NCBI RefSeq assembly: GCF_014257025.1
Contig: NZ_JACMSF010000021.1
Location: 1 to 64,000, forward strand
Source of the DNA: Streptomyces cupreus
GTDB taxonomy: Bacteria; Actinomycetota; Actinomycetes; Streptomycetales; Streptomycetaceae
DNA: 64,000 bases
Direction of reading: 5' to 3'
Part shown: positions 1-8,676 of the stretch, one piece after another
Layout of the letters: each line of letters opens with the position of its first letter
Position numbering within the stretch: position 1 is the stretch's first letter
Program-made: the position numbers and the translations under genes
The notes under the pieces: model-generated
Database searches by the model: none
What the model saw: the letters and a program-made list of their open reading frames with translations, nothing else
What the model was told of the DNA's origin: nothing

Positions 1-5
1 CGGTG

Positions 6-938
6 TCACATGGCCGGAAGGTGGTCCAGCCTGCGCAGGATCACGCCCTCCCGCAGGGCCCACGGGCAGATCTCCAGGGTCTCCACGCCGAACAGGTCCA
101 TCGCGCCCTCGGCGACCAGGGCGCCCGCGAGGAGCTGCCCGGCGCGGCCTTCGGAGACTCCGGGGAGCTCGGCGCGCTGCGCCGCTGTCATGCCGGCGAG
201 CTGCGGGACCCAGGCCTCCAGGGACTCGCGCTTCAGGTCGCGCTGGACGTACAGGCCCTCGGCGGAGCGGGCGGCGCCGGCGATGCGGGCGAGCTGCTTG
301 AAGGTCTTGGACGTGGCGACCACGTGGTCGGGCCGTCCGAAGCGACTGAACTCGCCGACCGTACGCGCGATCTGGGCGCGGACATGCCGGCGCAGGGCGC
401 GGATGTCCTCGGGGGCGGGCGGATCGGCGGGCAGCCAGCCGGCGGTGAGTCGGCCGGCGCCGAGCGGCAGGGAGACCGCCGCGTCCGGCTCCTCGTCGAT
501 GCCGTAGGCGATCTCCAGGGAGCCGCCGCCGATGTCCAGGACCAGCAGTTTTCCGGCCGACCAGCCGAACCAGCGGCGGACCGCGAGGAAGGTGAGCCGG
601 GCCTCCTCGGCGCCGGTGAGGACCTGGAGCTCCACCCCGGTCTCGGCCTTCACGCGCGCGAGGACGTCATCGGCGTTGGTGGCCTCGCGCACCGCGGAGG
701 TCGCGAACGGCAGCAGGTCCTCCACACCCTTGTCCTCGGCCGCCTGGAGCGCTTCCTTGACGACCGAGATGAGTTTGTCGACCCCGTCGGGCCCGATGGC
801 CCCGCTCTCGTCGAGCAGTTGGGCAAGGCGCAGTTCCGCCTTGTGCGAGTGCGCGGGCAACGGGCGCGCGCCTGGGTGCGCATCCACCACCAGCAGATGC
901 ACCGTGTTCGATCCCACGTCGAGGACACCGAGTCTCAT
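6..938 (-). CDS. Ppx/GppA family exopolyphosphatase / pppGpp phosphatase
   Basis: Probable cytoplasmic exopolyphosphatase or guanosine pentaphosphate phosphatase acting on polyphosphate or (p)ppGpp. The 310-residue protein has the ASKHA-fold signatures of the family: phosphate-binding motif 1 DVGSNT at residues 7-12, the conserved ATSAVREA stretch near 79-86, and phosphate motif 2 DIGGGS at 135-140. I chose the ATG at 938 because the DVGSNT motif must lie at the extreme N-terminus; the frame stays open upstream but codes low-quality Pro/Ser-rich sequence. It is shorter than E. coli Ppx (about 510 residues) and matches the single-domain actinobacterial type. It is divergent from the next gene, and its stop codon lies at the window edge. 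Polyphosphate versus pppGpp preference cannot be read from sequence. Confidence 0.88.
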   Translation of the reverse strand: MRLGVLDVGSNTVHLLVVDAHPGARPLPAHSHKAELRLAQLLDESGAIGPDGVDKLISVVKEALQAAEDKGVEDLLPFATSAVREATNADDVLARVKAETGVELQVLTGAEEARLTFLAVRRWFGWSAGKLLVLDIGGGSLEIAYGIDEEPDAAVSLPLGAGRLTAGWLPADPPAPEDIRALRRHVRAQIARTVGEFSRFGRPDHVVATSKTFKQLARIAGAARSAEGLYVQRDLKRESLEAWVPQLAGMTAAQRAELPGVSEGRAGQLLAGALVAEGAMDLFGVETLEICPWALREGVILRRLDHLPAM

Positions 939-1021
939 GTACGGAACGCTACTGCCAGCCGGGCCGTGCACGTCCCCCGGTGCGGTCCCGACAGGGGTCT
1001 CGGGCGACTTACCCTGGACGG

Positions 1022-1873
1022 GTGCCAAAGACGAAAAAGGCGAAGGACCAGAAGGCGGCCAAATCACCCGGCGGTTCTTCGCAGGTGAAGCCGTCGAAGA
1101 AGGCGAAGAAGAAGGCTCTGGCTGCGGACGAGAAGGGCCTCGACTTCGCACGCGCGTGGGTGGAGTTCCCCGATCCGGCAGACGACGAGCAGATCTTCCG
1201 ATGCGATCTGACATGGCTGACCTCTCGTTGGAACTGCATCTTCGGCAGCGGCTGCCAGGGCATCCAAGCAGGTCGCGCCGATGACGGGTGCTGCACCCTG
1301 GGCGCTCACTTCTCCGACGAGGACGACGAGAAGCGGGTGGCGGAGCACGTGGCGAGGCTCACGCCGGAGATCTGGCAGCACCACGGTGTGGGCGTGGAGA
1401 CCGGGTGGATCTCGGAGGACGACGAGGGCTCCCGGCAGACCCGCCCGTACCAGGGCTCGTGCATCTTCCAGAACCGGCCCGGCTTCGCGGGCGGCGCGGG
1501 CTGCTCGCTGCACATCCTCGCCCTCAAGGAGGGCCGCGAGCCGCTGGAGACCAAGCCGGACGTCTGCTGGCAGCTTCCGGTCCGGCGGACCTACGACTGG
1601 ATCGACCGACCCGACGACACGCGCGTGCTCCAGGTGTCGATCGGCGAGTACGACCGCCGCGGCTGGGGCCCGGGCGGCCATGATCTGCACTGGTGGTGCA
1701 CCTCGGCGACCTCGGCACACGGCGCCGGTGACCCGGTGTATGTCTCCTACCGGGCGGAGCTGACCGAGCTGATGGGCAAGGCCGGCTACGACCGCCTGGT
1801 CGAGCTGTGCGAGGAGCGGCTGGCCTCCCAGCTGCCGTTGCTGGCACCGCATCCGGCGGATCCGGTGGACTGA
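1022..1873 (+). CDS. Cysteine-rich protein resembling the YkgJ/UPF0153 metal-chelating family
   Basis: A 283-residue protein of unknown function. It begins with a Lys/Ala-rich basic tail of about 40 residues and then a cysteine-rich core: a C-x5-C-x10-CC cluster (around NCIFGSGCQG and DDGCCTLGAHF), later GSCIF, AGCSLH and KPDVCWQLP, and a C-terminal HWWC. The order C...CC...C.F....GC.LH....KP..C..LP resembles the putative Zn/Fe-chelating YkgJ family; that assignment is by eye. I prefer the GTG at 1022, which gives VPKTKKAKD; an upstream in-frame ATG at 980 would add 14 unlikely residues. It is divergent from the Ppx-like gene. No membrane segment or signal peptide is visible, so it is probably cytosolic. 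Confidence 0.7.
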   Translation: MPKTKKAKDQKAAKSPGGSSQVKPSKKAKKKALAADEKGLDFARAWVEFPDPADDEQIFRCDLTWLTSRWNCIFGSGCQGIQAGRADDGCCTLGAHFSDEDDEKRVAEHVARLTPEIWQHHGVGVETGWISEDDEGSRQTRPYQGSCIFQNRPGFAGGAGCSLHILALKEGREPLETKPDVCWQLPVRRTYDWIDRPDDTRVLQVSIGEYDRRGWGPGGHDLHWWCTSATSAHGAGDPVYVSYRAELTELMGKAGYDRLVELCEERLASQLPLLAPHPADPVD

Positions 1874-1885
1874 CGGCCTGAGGGG

Positions 1886-3634
1886 CTACGACGTGGACGG
1901 GCTCGGGTCGCCGCTGTCGCTGGGCGGCGGCGTCGAGCCTCCCGGGTCTGCTGGGCCGGAGGGCGGCGGGTCCGGGTCGGAGGACGAGGGCGGCGGGTCG
2001 CTCGGCGTGGGGTCCGTGGGCGCCGGGTCGGTCGGGGTCGGCTCGGGGTCGGTGGGCGTCGGGTCCGGGGACGTGGGGGGCGGGTCGCTCGGGGTGGGAC
2101 TTGTGGGCGTCGGGTCGGGGCCGCCGGGTCCGGGGGCGGAGGGGCTGGGCGCGGTGCCGTAGCCCTCGATACGGACGACGGCTCCGGCGGGTGAGACGGC
2201 GACCTGTGCGCTCCAGTACCCGGACGGCTCGCGCAGCGGGTCGACGTACACCTTGATCGTCAACGACTCGCCGGGGGCGAGGGTTCCCGACGAACGGCTC
2301 AGGTAGAGCCAGGAGGCGCCGGTGCTCGCGGACCAGCGCACGGGGGCGTCACTGGTCGCGGCGAGGGTGATGAGCGTGGTGTCACCGCGGTTGATCGCCG
2401 TGACCTCCAGGTGTCCCGCGCCCTTCTTCCCGGCGCCGGTGACGCTGATGACCTCGACCGAGACATCGGGCTTGGCGCCCTTGCCGAAGCCGCCGCCGGG
2501 GTGGGTGCCGGTGTTGCCGGCGCTCTCGTAGCCGCCCGTCGCCTCGCCGTACAGTGCGTCCGGGTCGCGCGCCTCGCTCGCGCTGGCCGAGCGGCCCTCG
2601 GCGCTCTCGCCGGTGGGAGTGCCGCGGTAGGCGGCCCACAGGGCGAGCACGGGGGCGGCCACGACGGTGGCGATGACGGTCGTGGTGACGGCACGGGCGC
2701 GCAGGCGGTCCCGGCGGGCGGCCCGGTCCTTGGGGTCCATCGGGAAGCCGCGGCGGTCGAAGCGGGGAGCGGTGCCCCGCGCGCGTGGGACGTGCGCCAT
2801 GGCCACGTGCAGGGCCGCGCGGGGCGCTTCCAGGACGGGAAGCTCGGCGGGGGTGACGGTGGCGCCGGGCCAGCGGCCGGGGACCGCGCTTTCGGCGGTA
2901 CGGCGGCAGCGGGGGCAGTCGTCGACGTGGCGCACCAGCTCGCGGCGCAGGGCCGTGCTGAGGACGAGCTGGTTGTCACCGGTGAGGCGGGCGACGCTCG
3001 GGCAGGTGCCGGTCTCCACCACGGCGAGGGCCGCGCGCGTGCGCTCCACTTCGCAGGCGGCGGAGGCGAGCAGTTCGCGGGCGGCGGTGGGGTCCATGCC
3101 GAGGACGGCGGCGACCTCGTGGGCGGCGAGATGGTGGCGTACGGCGAGTTCGAGCGCCTCTCGCTGTTCGGGGGTGGTGCCGGCGGCCTCCGGCCAGGCG
3201 AGCAGCGCGAGTTGGCGCCTGCGGTCCTCCAGGACCTGCTCGGAGAGGGGCGGGGTGGAGGGCTGACTGTGGGCGCCTGACCGGCCCGCCGCGTGGGTGG
3301 CCTGACGTTTCTGCTTGGCCTCGGCCAGCTTGCGCAGGCACGACCAGCGGGCGAGCGCGTACAGCCAGGCGCGGCGGTCGGCGGCGGACTCCGGGACGCG
3401 TTGGCCGCGGCGCTCGGCCAGCGCGAGAGCGTCGCCGAGGGCGGCGGTCGCGGTGTCGTGGTCGCACAGGACGGACAGGCAGTAGGTGAACAGGCCGTCC
3501 AGGTACGGCTCGTAACGCGCGGGCGGGCGCTGCGCCAGGTTGCGCGCAGCGCCTCGGTCGCGCGCCTCCCGGTGCGCTCGGTGTGCGTGTGCGCCGGTGG
3601 TGCGGGTGGTGGTCTGCGGACTGCTGCTCATCAT
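1886..3634 (-). CDS. Transmembrane protein: sigma-factor-like cytoplasmic part, external BACON domain, Pro/Thr-rich tail
   Basis: About 582 residues. The N-terminal ~190 residues resemble an ECF-type sigma factor (a region-2-like helix after RYEPYLDGLF and a region-4-like helix-turn-helix near HHLAAHEVAAVLGMDP). A short zinc-finger-like HVDDCPRCRR follows, as found in anti-sigma factors. One hydrophobic helix (TTTVIATVVAAPVLALW) spans the membrane. Outside lie a BACON-like beta domain (ASTGASWLYLSRSSGTLAPG) and a long PTDP/PSDP repeat tail that could cross the cell wall. Start is ATG 3634 or the adjacent ATG 3631; no strong ribosome site is visible. It is convergent with the preceding gene and divergent from radA. 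Function is unknown; a membrane-tethered transcription regulator that senses carbohydrate or wall material is only an inference. Confidence 0.75.
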   Translation of the reverse strand: MMSSSPQTTTRTTGAHAHRAHREARDRGAARNLAQRPPARYEPYLDGLFTYCLSVLCDHDTATAALGDALALAERRGQRVPESAADRRAWLYALARWSCLRKLAEAKQKRQATHAAGRSGAHSQPSTPPLSEQVLEDRRRQLALLAWPEAAGTTPEQREALELAVRHHLAAHEVAAVLGMDPTAARELLASAACEVERTRAALAVVETGTCPSVARLTGDNQLVLSTALRRELVRHVDDCPRCRRTAESAVPGRWPGATVTPAELPVLEAPRAALHVAMAHVPRARGTAPRFDRRGFPMDPKDRAARRDRLRARAVTTTVIATVVAAPVLALWAAYRGTPTGESAEGRSASASEARDPDALYGEATGGYESAGNTGTHPGGGFGKGAKPDVSVEVISVTGAGKKGAGHLEVTAINRGDTTLITLAATSDAPVRWSASTGASWLYLSRSSGTLAPGESLTIKVYVDPLREPSGYWSAQVAVSPAGAVVRIEGYGTAPSPSAPGPGGPDPTPTSPTPSDPPPTSPDPTPTDPEPTPTDPAPTDPTPSDPPPSSSDPDPPPSGPADPGGSTPPPSDSGDPSPSTS

Positions 3635-3851
3635 CCGTGGACCGTAGGCGGGTCGGGGTGGTCGCTTCTTCCACCTTGAGCACATTTAATCCGTACGGGT
3701 GAAACGATCCCTCATAAGGGGACTGGAGCGACGGATTCCGTGGCCGGTTCTTGGTGGTGATGACCGGTTTCGCCCAGTCTCGGCGACCGTGGCTGTTCCG
3801 CAGCAGCCGCCGCTGAAGGCGTTGTCAGTGGGGGCCTATACCGTTCGGTTC

Positions 3852-5261
3852 ATGGCTGCCCGTACGAAGTCCGCCAAAGAGCGTCCGTCCTACCGCTGCA
3901 CCGAGTGTGGGTGGCAGACGGCCAAGTGGCTCGGTCGGTGCGCCGAGTGCCAGGCCTGGGGGACCATCGAGGAGTACGGGGCACCCGCGGTCCGGACGAC
4001 CGCCCCGGGCCGCGTCACCAACTCCGCGCTGCCCATCGGGCAGGTCGACGGGCGGCAGGCGACCGCTCGGCCCACCGGCGTGCCCGAGCTGGACCGGGTG
4101 CTCGGCGGCGGGCTCGTGCCCGGGGCCGTCGTACTGCTCGCGGGCGAGCCCGGCGTCGGCAAGTCCACGCTGCTGCTCGACGTCGCGGCCAAGTCGGCCA
4201 GTGACGAACACCGCACTCTCTACGTCACCGGCGAGGAGTCGGCGAGCCAGGTGCGGCTGCGCGCCGACCGCATCAATGCCCTCGACGATCATCTGTATCT
4301 CGCGGCCGAGACCGACCTGGCGGCCGTGCTCGGCCACTTGGACGCGGTCAAGCCGTCCCTGCTGATCCTGGACTCCGTGCAGACGGTGGCCTCCCCGGAG
4401 ATCGACGGCGCCCCGGGCGGCATGGCCCAGGTGCGGGAGGTGGCGGGGGCGCTGATCCGGGCCTCCAAGGAGCGCGGGATGTCCACGCTCCTTGTGGGCC
4501 ATGTCACCAAGGACGGCGCCATCGCGGGCCCCCGTCTGCTGGAGCACCTCGTGGACGTCGTCCTGCACTTCGAGGGCGACCGGCACGCGCGCCTGCGTCT
4601 GGTGCGCGGCGTCAAGAACCGGTACGGCGCGACGGACGAGGTCGGCTGCTTTGAACTGCACGACGAGGGCATCACGGGCCTTGCCGACCCAAGCGGACTT
4701 TTCCTGACGCGTCGTGACGAACCGGTCCCGGGCACCTGTCTGACGGTCACCCTGGAGGGCCGCCGCCCGCTGGTCGCCGAAGTACAGGCGCTCACCGTCG
4801 ACTCGCAGATCCCCTCCCCGCGCCGCACCACCTCCGGTCTGGAGACCTCCCGGGTCTCGATGATGCTCGCCGTACTGGAACAGCGCGGCAGGATCAGCGC
4901 CCTGGGCAAGCGGGACATCTACTCCGCGACGGTCGGCGGAGTGAAGCTCTCGGAGCCCGCCGCGGACCTCGCCGTCGCCCTCGCGCTGGCCAGCGCCGCG
5001 AGCGACACCCCGCTGCCGAAGAATCTCGTCGCGATCGGCGAGGTGGGCCTCGCGGGCGAGGTCAGACGGGTCACGGGCGTGCAGCGCAGGCTGGCCGAAG
5101 CGCACCGGCTGGGCTTCACGCACGCGCTCGTGCCGGGCGATCCCGGGAAGATCCCCGCGGGTATGAAGGTGCTGGAAGTCGCGGACATAGGGGACGCCCT
5201 CCGGGTCCTTCCGCGCTCGCGTCGACGAGAGGCCCCACGGGACGCCGAGGACCGCCGGTAG
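3852..5261 (+). CDS. radA: DNA repair protein RadA
   Basis: RadA is a RecA-like ATPase and branch-migration helicase that processes recombination intermediates. The 469-residue product has an N-terminal C4 zinc finger (C16, C19, C30, C33), a Walker A motif GEPGVGKST at 98-106, the RadA-specific KNRYG motif near residue 255, and a C-terminal Lon-protease-like domain (KRDIYSATVGGVKL onward) without the Lon catalytic function. Length matches the family. The ATG at 3852 gives MAARTKSAKE just ahead of the zinc finger; an upstream extension of 51 codons is not plausible. disA follows 81 bases downstream on the same strand, the usual radA-disA pairing that links recombination intermediates to c-di-AMP synthesis. 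Confidence 0.95.
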   Translation: MAARTKSAKERPSYRCTECGWQTAKWLGRCAECQAWGTIEEYGAPAVRTTAPGRVTNSALPIGQVDGRQATARPTGVPELDRVLGGGLVPGAVVLLAGEPGVGKSTLLLDVAAKSASDEHRTLYVTGEESASQVRLRADRINALDDHLYLAAETDLAAVLGHLDAVKPSLLILDSVQTVASPEIDGAPGGMAQVREVAGALIRASKERGMSTLLVGHVTKDGAIAGPRLLEHLVDVVLHFEGDRHARLRLVRGVKNRYGATDEVGCFELHDEGITGLADPSGLFLTRRDEPVPGTCLTVTLEGRRPLVAEVQALTVDSQIPSPRRTTSGLETSRVSMMLAVLEQRGRISALGKRDIYSATVGGVKLSEPAADLAVALALASAASDTPLPKNLVAIGEVGLAGEVRRVTGVQRRLAEAHRLGFTHALVPGDPGKIPAGMKVLEVADIGDALRVLPRSRRREAPRDAEDRR

Positions 5262-5342
5262 ACTTTGCCCTGGTCTCGCCCGTCCGTACGAACCGAGTGT
5301 GCGAAACGGGAGCGCCCCAGAACCTGCGACCGGAGGAGTGCA

Positions 5343-6467
5343 GTGGCAGCCAACGACCGGGCAGCAGCTCCCGGAAAGTCCGGTGGGAGCTCCGGTGCCG
5401 ATGGCCTGATGCGCGCCTCACTGAGCGCCGTGGCACCCGGCACGGCCCTGCGCGACGGCCTTGAGCGGATCCTCCGCGGCAACACCGGAGGGCTCATCGT
5501 GCTGGGCTCCGACAAGACCGTCGAGGCCATGTGCACGGGCGGATTCGTCCTGGATGTCGAGTTCACGGCCACCCGGCTGCGGGAGCTGTGCAAGCTGGAC
5601 GGCGGCATCGTGCTCTCGTCGGACCTGTCGAAGATCCTTCGCGCGGGTGTGCAGCTGGTGCCGGACCCGACGATCCCCACCGAGGAGACGGGCACGCGGC
5701 ACCGTACGGCGGACCGGGTGAGCAAGCAGGTCGGGTTCCCTGTGGTCTCCGTCTCGCAGTCCATGCGGCTGATCGCGCTGTACGTCGACGGGCAGCGGCG
5801 GGTGCTGGAGGACTCGGCGGCGATCCTGTCCCGGGCGAACCAGGCGCTGGCGACGCTTGAGCGGTACAAGCTGCGGCTGGACGAGGTCGCGGGCACGCTG
5901 TCGGCGCTGGAGATCGAGGACCTCGTGACGGTCCGGGACGTCTCGGCCGTCGCGCAGCGGCTGGAGATGGTCCGGCGGATCGCCACCGAAATCGCCGAGT
6001 ACGTGGTGGAGCTGGGCACCGACGGGCGGCTTCTCGCGCTTCAGCTGGACGAGTTGATCGCGGGTGTCGAGCCCGAGCGGGAGCTGGTCGTACGGGATTA
6101 CGTGCCCGAGCCGACGGCGAAGCGTTCCCGTACGGTCGAGGAGGCGCTGTCCGAGCTGGACGCGCTGAGCCATGCGGAGTTGCTGGAACTGGCGACGGTC
6201 GCTCGGGCGTTGGGGTACACGGGGTCGCCCGAGGCGCTGGACTCCGCGGTGTCACCGCGCGGCTTCCGCCTGCTGGCGAAGGTGCCCCGGCTGCCCGGGG
6301 CGATCATCGACCGGCTGGTGGAACACTTCGGCGGCCTCCAGAAGCTGCTCGCCGCGAGCGTGGACGACCTGCAGACGGTGGACGGCGTCGGCGAGGCCCG
6401 AGCACGAAGCGTGCGCGAGGGCCTGTCGAGGCTGGCGGAGTCCTCGATCCTTGAGCGGTACGTCTAG
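5343..6467 (+). CDS. disA: DNA integrity scanning protein DisA, diadenylate cyclase
   Basis: Makes cyclic di-AMP from two ATP; in Streptomyces c-di-AMP controls osmotic balance, potassium transport and development. The 374-residue protein has an N-terminal DAC domain with D86 (in KLDGGIV) and the R119-H120-R121 motif (TRHRTA), a helical linker, and a C-terminal helix-hairpin-helix DNA-binding end (DDLQTVDGVGEARA). The usual DGA motif reads DGG here. Start is the GTG at 5343, preceded by a good GGAGG site about 8 bases upstream; it directly follows radA. Oligomerisation (octamer) and inhibition by recombination intermediates are known for the family, not seen here. Confidence 0.95.
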   Translation: MAANDRAAAPGKSGGSSGADGLMRASLSAVAPGTALRDGLERILRGNTGGLIVLGSDKTVEAMCTGGFVLDVEFTATRLRELCKLDGGIVLSSDLSKILRAGVQLVPDPTIPTEETGTRHRTADRVSKQVGFPVVSVSQSMRLIALYVDGQRRVLEDSAAILSRANQALATLERYKLRLDEVAGTLSALEIEDLVTVRDVSAVAQRLEMVRRIATEIAEYVVELGTDGRLLALQLDELIAGVEPERELVVRDYVPEPTAKRSRTVEEALSELDALSHAELLELATVARALGYTGSPEALDSAVSPRGFRLLAKVPRLPGAIIDRLVEHFGGLQKLLAASVDDLQTVDGVGEARARSVREGLSRLAESSILERYV

Positions 6468-6470
6468 CCC

Positions 6471-7283
6471 TCAGTCCTTCTCCAGCACGAACGACGTCTG
6501 CGCCTTCGCAAAGCCCGGGGTCGTCGCTTCGACCAGGTAGGTGCCGGCCGCTGCTGAACCCGCCGGAGGCGTTGCGCACTCGGGGGCGCTCGGCTTGCGG
6601 TCCCACTTGATCGGGTAGGTGACGCTGCTGTCGGCCGCGACGCGGAAGGGCAGGCTCGCGGAGGTCTTCGGGCAGTCCGCGGAGGACCAGTAGGCGTCGT
6701 CGCTGCCTGCCTGAGTGATCGTCAGGACCGCTTGCTTCGGGCCCAGATCGACCTTGCAGTCGCCGCCGGAGGAGTTCGTCGCCGTGAGTTCCAGGGTCGG
6801 CGTCTCGCCGGGTCCGTATGTGTTACGGACACTGCGAACCGTCAACTTCACCGCGTCCGCAGTGCAGTTGGGCAGCGAAGAGCCCGCCGGAAGCGCGTCG
6901 CCCGCGCCTACGCCCGTACCGCCGTCCGTAGAGCCGCCGCCCGCGCTCCCGTCGGAAGATCCGGAGCCCGACCCGTCGCCGGAACCCCCCGTGTCGCCGG
7001 AGCCGGACCCCGAACCGCCGATGCCCCCGTCCTCCGACTCGTCCCGCCCACCCGGGGCTTGGCTGATCGCCGGCCCGGAGCCGGACGGTCCCGGCGTGAT
7101 CGTCGAGGGGGCGGGATTCTTGCCGTTGTTCCCGTCGGCGCCGTTCTTGTCGCCTCCGCCACCCGAGGTGAGCACCCAGGTGATCAGCAGCGCCAACAGG
7201 GCGACCACGGACAGCAGTACGGCCCTCCGTCGCCAGTAGATGGAGGAGGGAAGCGGCCCGACCGGATTGCGCAGAGATCCCAC
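6471..7283 (-). CDS. Membrane-anchored, Gly/Ser-rich extracytoplasmic protein of unknown function
   Basis: A 270-residue protein starting at GTG 7283 (VGSLRNPVGPLP). After a short basic cytoplasmic stretch there is one strong transmembrane helix (RAVLLSVVALLALLITWVL). A low-complexity Gly/Ser/Asp linker of about 90 residues follows, then a compact C-terminal beta-rich domain of about 130 residues. That domain has four cysteines (PNCTADAVK, GGDCKVDL, SADCPKT, APECATPP) that could form two disulfides outside the cell. The layout suggests an anchored surface or sensor domain. Its stop lies 3 bases from that of disA, so the two genes converge. I do not recognise a named family; it appears to be a Streptomyces-conserved hypothetical. 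Confidence 0.72.
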   Translation of the reverse strand: MGSLRNPVGPLPSSIYWRRRAVLLSVVALLALLITWVLTSGGGGDKNGADGNNGKNPAPSTITPGPSGSGPAISQAPGGRDESEDGGIGGSGSGSGDTGGSGDGSGSGSSDGSAGGGSTDGGTGVGAGDALPAGSSLPNCTADAVKLTVRSVRNTYGPGETPTLELTATNSSGGDCKVDLGPKQAVLTITQAGSDDAYWSSADCPKTSASLPFRVAADSSVTYPIKWDRKPSAPECATPPAGSAAAGTYLVEATTPGFAKAQTSFVLEKD

Positions 7284-7670
7284 GGCGCAAACTGTACGAG
7301 AGATCGGCGCGTTCGCTGGCCCCACCCGCCGCCCCGGGCCACAACTTTTCCGGATCATCATCCCGGACAGCCGCCCCGACCTGCGCCTCCACCGTTCCTG
7401 ACTTGTTCAATCGATCCCAGACGCGCGGTTCGCGGCCGTAGCTTCGTCACAGCCGAAGAGCAGCGTGCCGGCCAGGACCCCCCACTCCGGTATCGGGTGG
7501 CAGGCCGAGCAGCAGGGCGAGGACGCCGAGGGCGGGTCCGTATCCCAGGGTGAACGGAGCGGGTGCGGCGAGCAGGCTCAGTACGGTCAGGTGATCCACA
7601 AGGTCCCCTACCCCCAAGGGGTGGCGGTGCCACCGTGCGGGCCGTCCCGCATGGCAGGATCGGTAAGGCC
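7284..7670. other. 387-base gap between the anchored protein and mutY
   Basis: No large gene fits here. It should hold the promoter for the leftward gene ending at 6471 and the promoter for mutY, but I see no convincing consensus for either. The only coding candidate is a 50-codon leftward frame at 7447-7599, listed separately. Confidence 0.5.
7447..7599 (-). CDS. Possible 50-residue hydrophobic peptide
   Basis: A short leftward frame starting at GTG 7599 (VDHLTVLSLLAAP), with a purine-rich GGGGAC sequence 5-10 bases upstream that could act as a ribosome site. About 35 residues are hydrophobic with Pro/Gly breaks (APFTLGYGPALGVLALLLGL), followed by a polar tail ending in HAALRL. It could be a small membrane protein or the remnant of a larger one. 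The support is length, hydrophobicity and the plausible ribosome site only; codon usage in so short a frame is weak evidence. Confidence 0.3.
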   Translation of the reverse strand: MDHLTVLSLLAAPAPFTLGYGPALGVLALLLGLPPDTGVGGPGRHAALRL

Positions 7671-8597
7671 ATGACTGCGCCCACGAAGCCCGACGCCCTC
7701 TCGAACCCCTCCGACTCCTCCGGTGGCGAGCCGTTGCACGCCCCCGTCATCGACTGGTTCGACGACCACGCCCGTGATCTGCCCTGGCGGCGGCCCGAGG
7801 CCGGGCCGTGGGGGGTGATGGTCAGTGAGTTCATGCTCCAGCAGACGCCGGTGAACCGGGTCCAGCCCGTCTACGAGCAGTGGCTGGCCCGCTGGCCGCG
7901 CCCCGCCGACCTGGCCACCGAGGCCCCCGGCGAGGCCGTGCGCGCCTGGGGCCGGCTCGGCTATCCGCGCCGCGCGCTGCGGCTGCACGGCGCCGCGGTC
8001 GCGATAACGGAACGGCACGGCGGCGACGTACCGACCGATCACGCGCAGCTCCTGGCGCTGCCCGGCATCGGCGAGTACACGGCGGCCGCGGTCGCCTCCT
8101 TCGCGTACGGGCAGCGGCACCCGGTGCTCGACACCAACGTCCGCCGGGTCTTCGCGCGCGCGGTGACCGGGGTGCGGTACCCGCCGAACGCCACCACCGC
8201 CGCCGAGCGCAAGCTCGCCCGCGCGCTGCTGCCCGAGGACGAGCCGACCGCCGCGCGCTGGGCCGCCGCCTCCATGGAGCTGGGCGCGCTGGTGTGCACG
8301 GCGAAGAACGAGTCGTGCCACCGCTGTCCGATCGCCGCGCGGTGCGCCTGGCGGCTCGCGGGCAAGCCGGAGCACGAGGGTCCGCCGCGCCGCGGCCAGA
8401 CCTACGCCGGCACCGACCGCCAGGTCCGCGGCAAGCTGCTCGCCGTACTGCGTGAGGCCCACGCGCCCGTGCCGCAGGCGGCGTTGGACCGCGTATGGCA
8501 CGAGCCGGTGCAGCGTGCGCGGGCGCTGGACGGACTTGTCGCGGACGGTCTCGTGGAGCCGCTCCAAGGTGGTTTGTATCGGCTGCCGTTGACCTGA
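7671..8597 (+). CDS. mutY: A/G-specific adenine DNA glycosylase MutY
   Basis: Removes adenine mispaired with 8-oxoguanine in base excision repair. The 308-residue product has the catalytic region MVSEFMLQQTPVNRV near residue 45, the helix-hairpin-helix LPGIGEYTAAAVASFA, the catalytic aspartate in HPVLDTNVRRV, and a [4Fe-4S] cluster loop C209-x6-C216-x2-C219-x5-C225. The C-terminus is shorter than E. coli MutY and lacks most of the NUDIX-like 8-oxoG-reading domain, as is common in actinobacteria. The ATG at 7671 places the first helix correctly. It reads in the same direction as the sigE operon but is separated from it by about 200 bases. Confidence 0.92.
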   Translation: MTAPTKPDALSNPSDSSGGEPLHAPVIDWFDDHARDLPWRRPEAGPWGVMVSEFMLQQTPVNRVQPVYEQWLARWPRPADLATEAPGEAVRAWGRLGYPRRALRLHGAAVAITERHGGDVPTDHAQLLALPGIGEYTAAAVASFAYGQRHPVLDTNVRRVFARAVTGVRYPPNATTAAERKLARALLPEDEPTAARWAAASMELGALVCTAKNESCHRCPIAARCAWRLAGKPEHEGPPRRGQTYAGTDRQVRGKLLAVLREAHAPVPQAALDRVWHEPVQRARALDGLVADGLVEPLQGGLYRLPLT

Positions 8598-8676
8598 GCC
8601 GAACGCCAAAACGGCCTATACCGGCGTCATTCGGTGCACTGCTTTACCCCTTTCCTCCTTCCGTTACACAACCGAC

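Noticed and set aside
1890..2160. Tandem DNA repeat
   Set aside because: The repetition is explained by codons for the PTDP/PSDP-rich protein tail of the BACON protein; it is low-complexity coding, not a separate repeat element.
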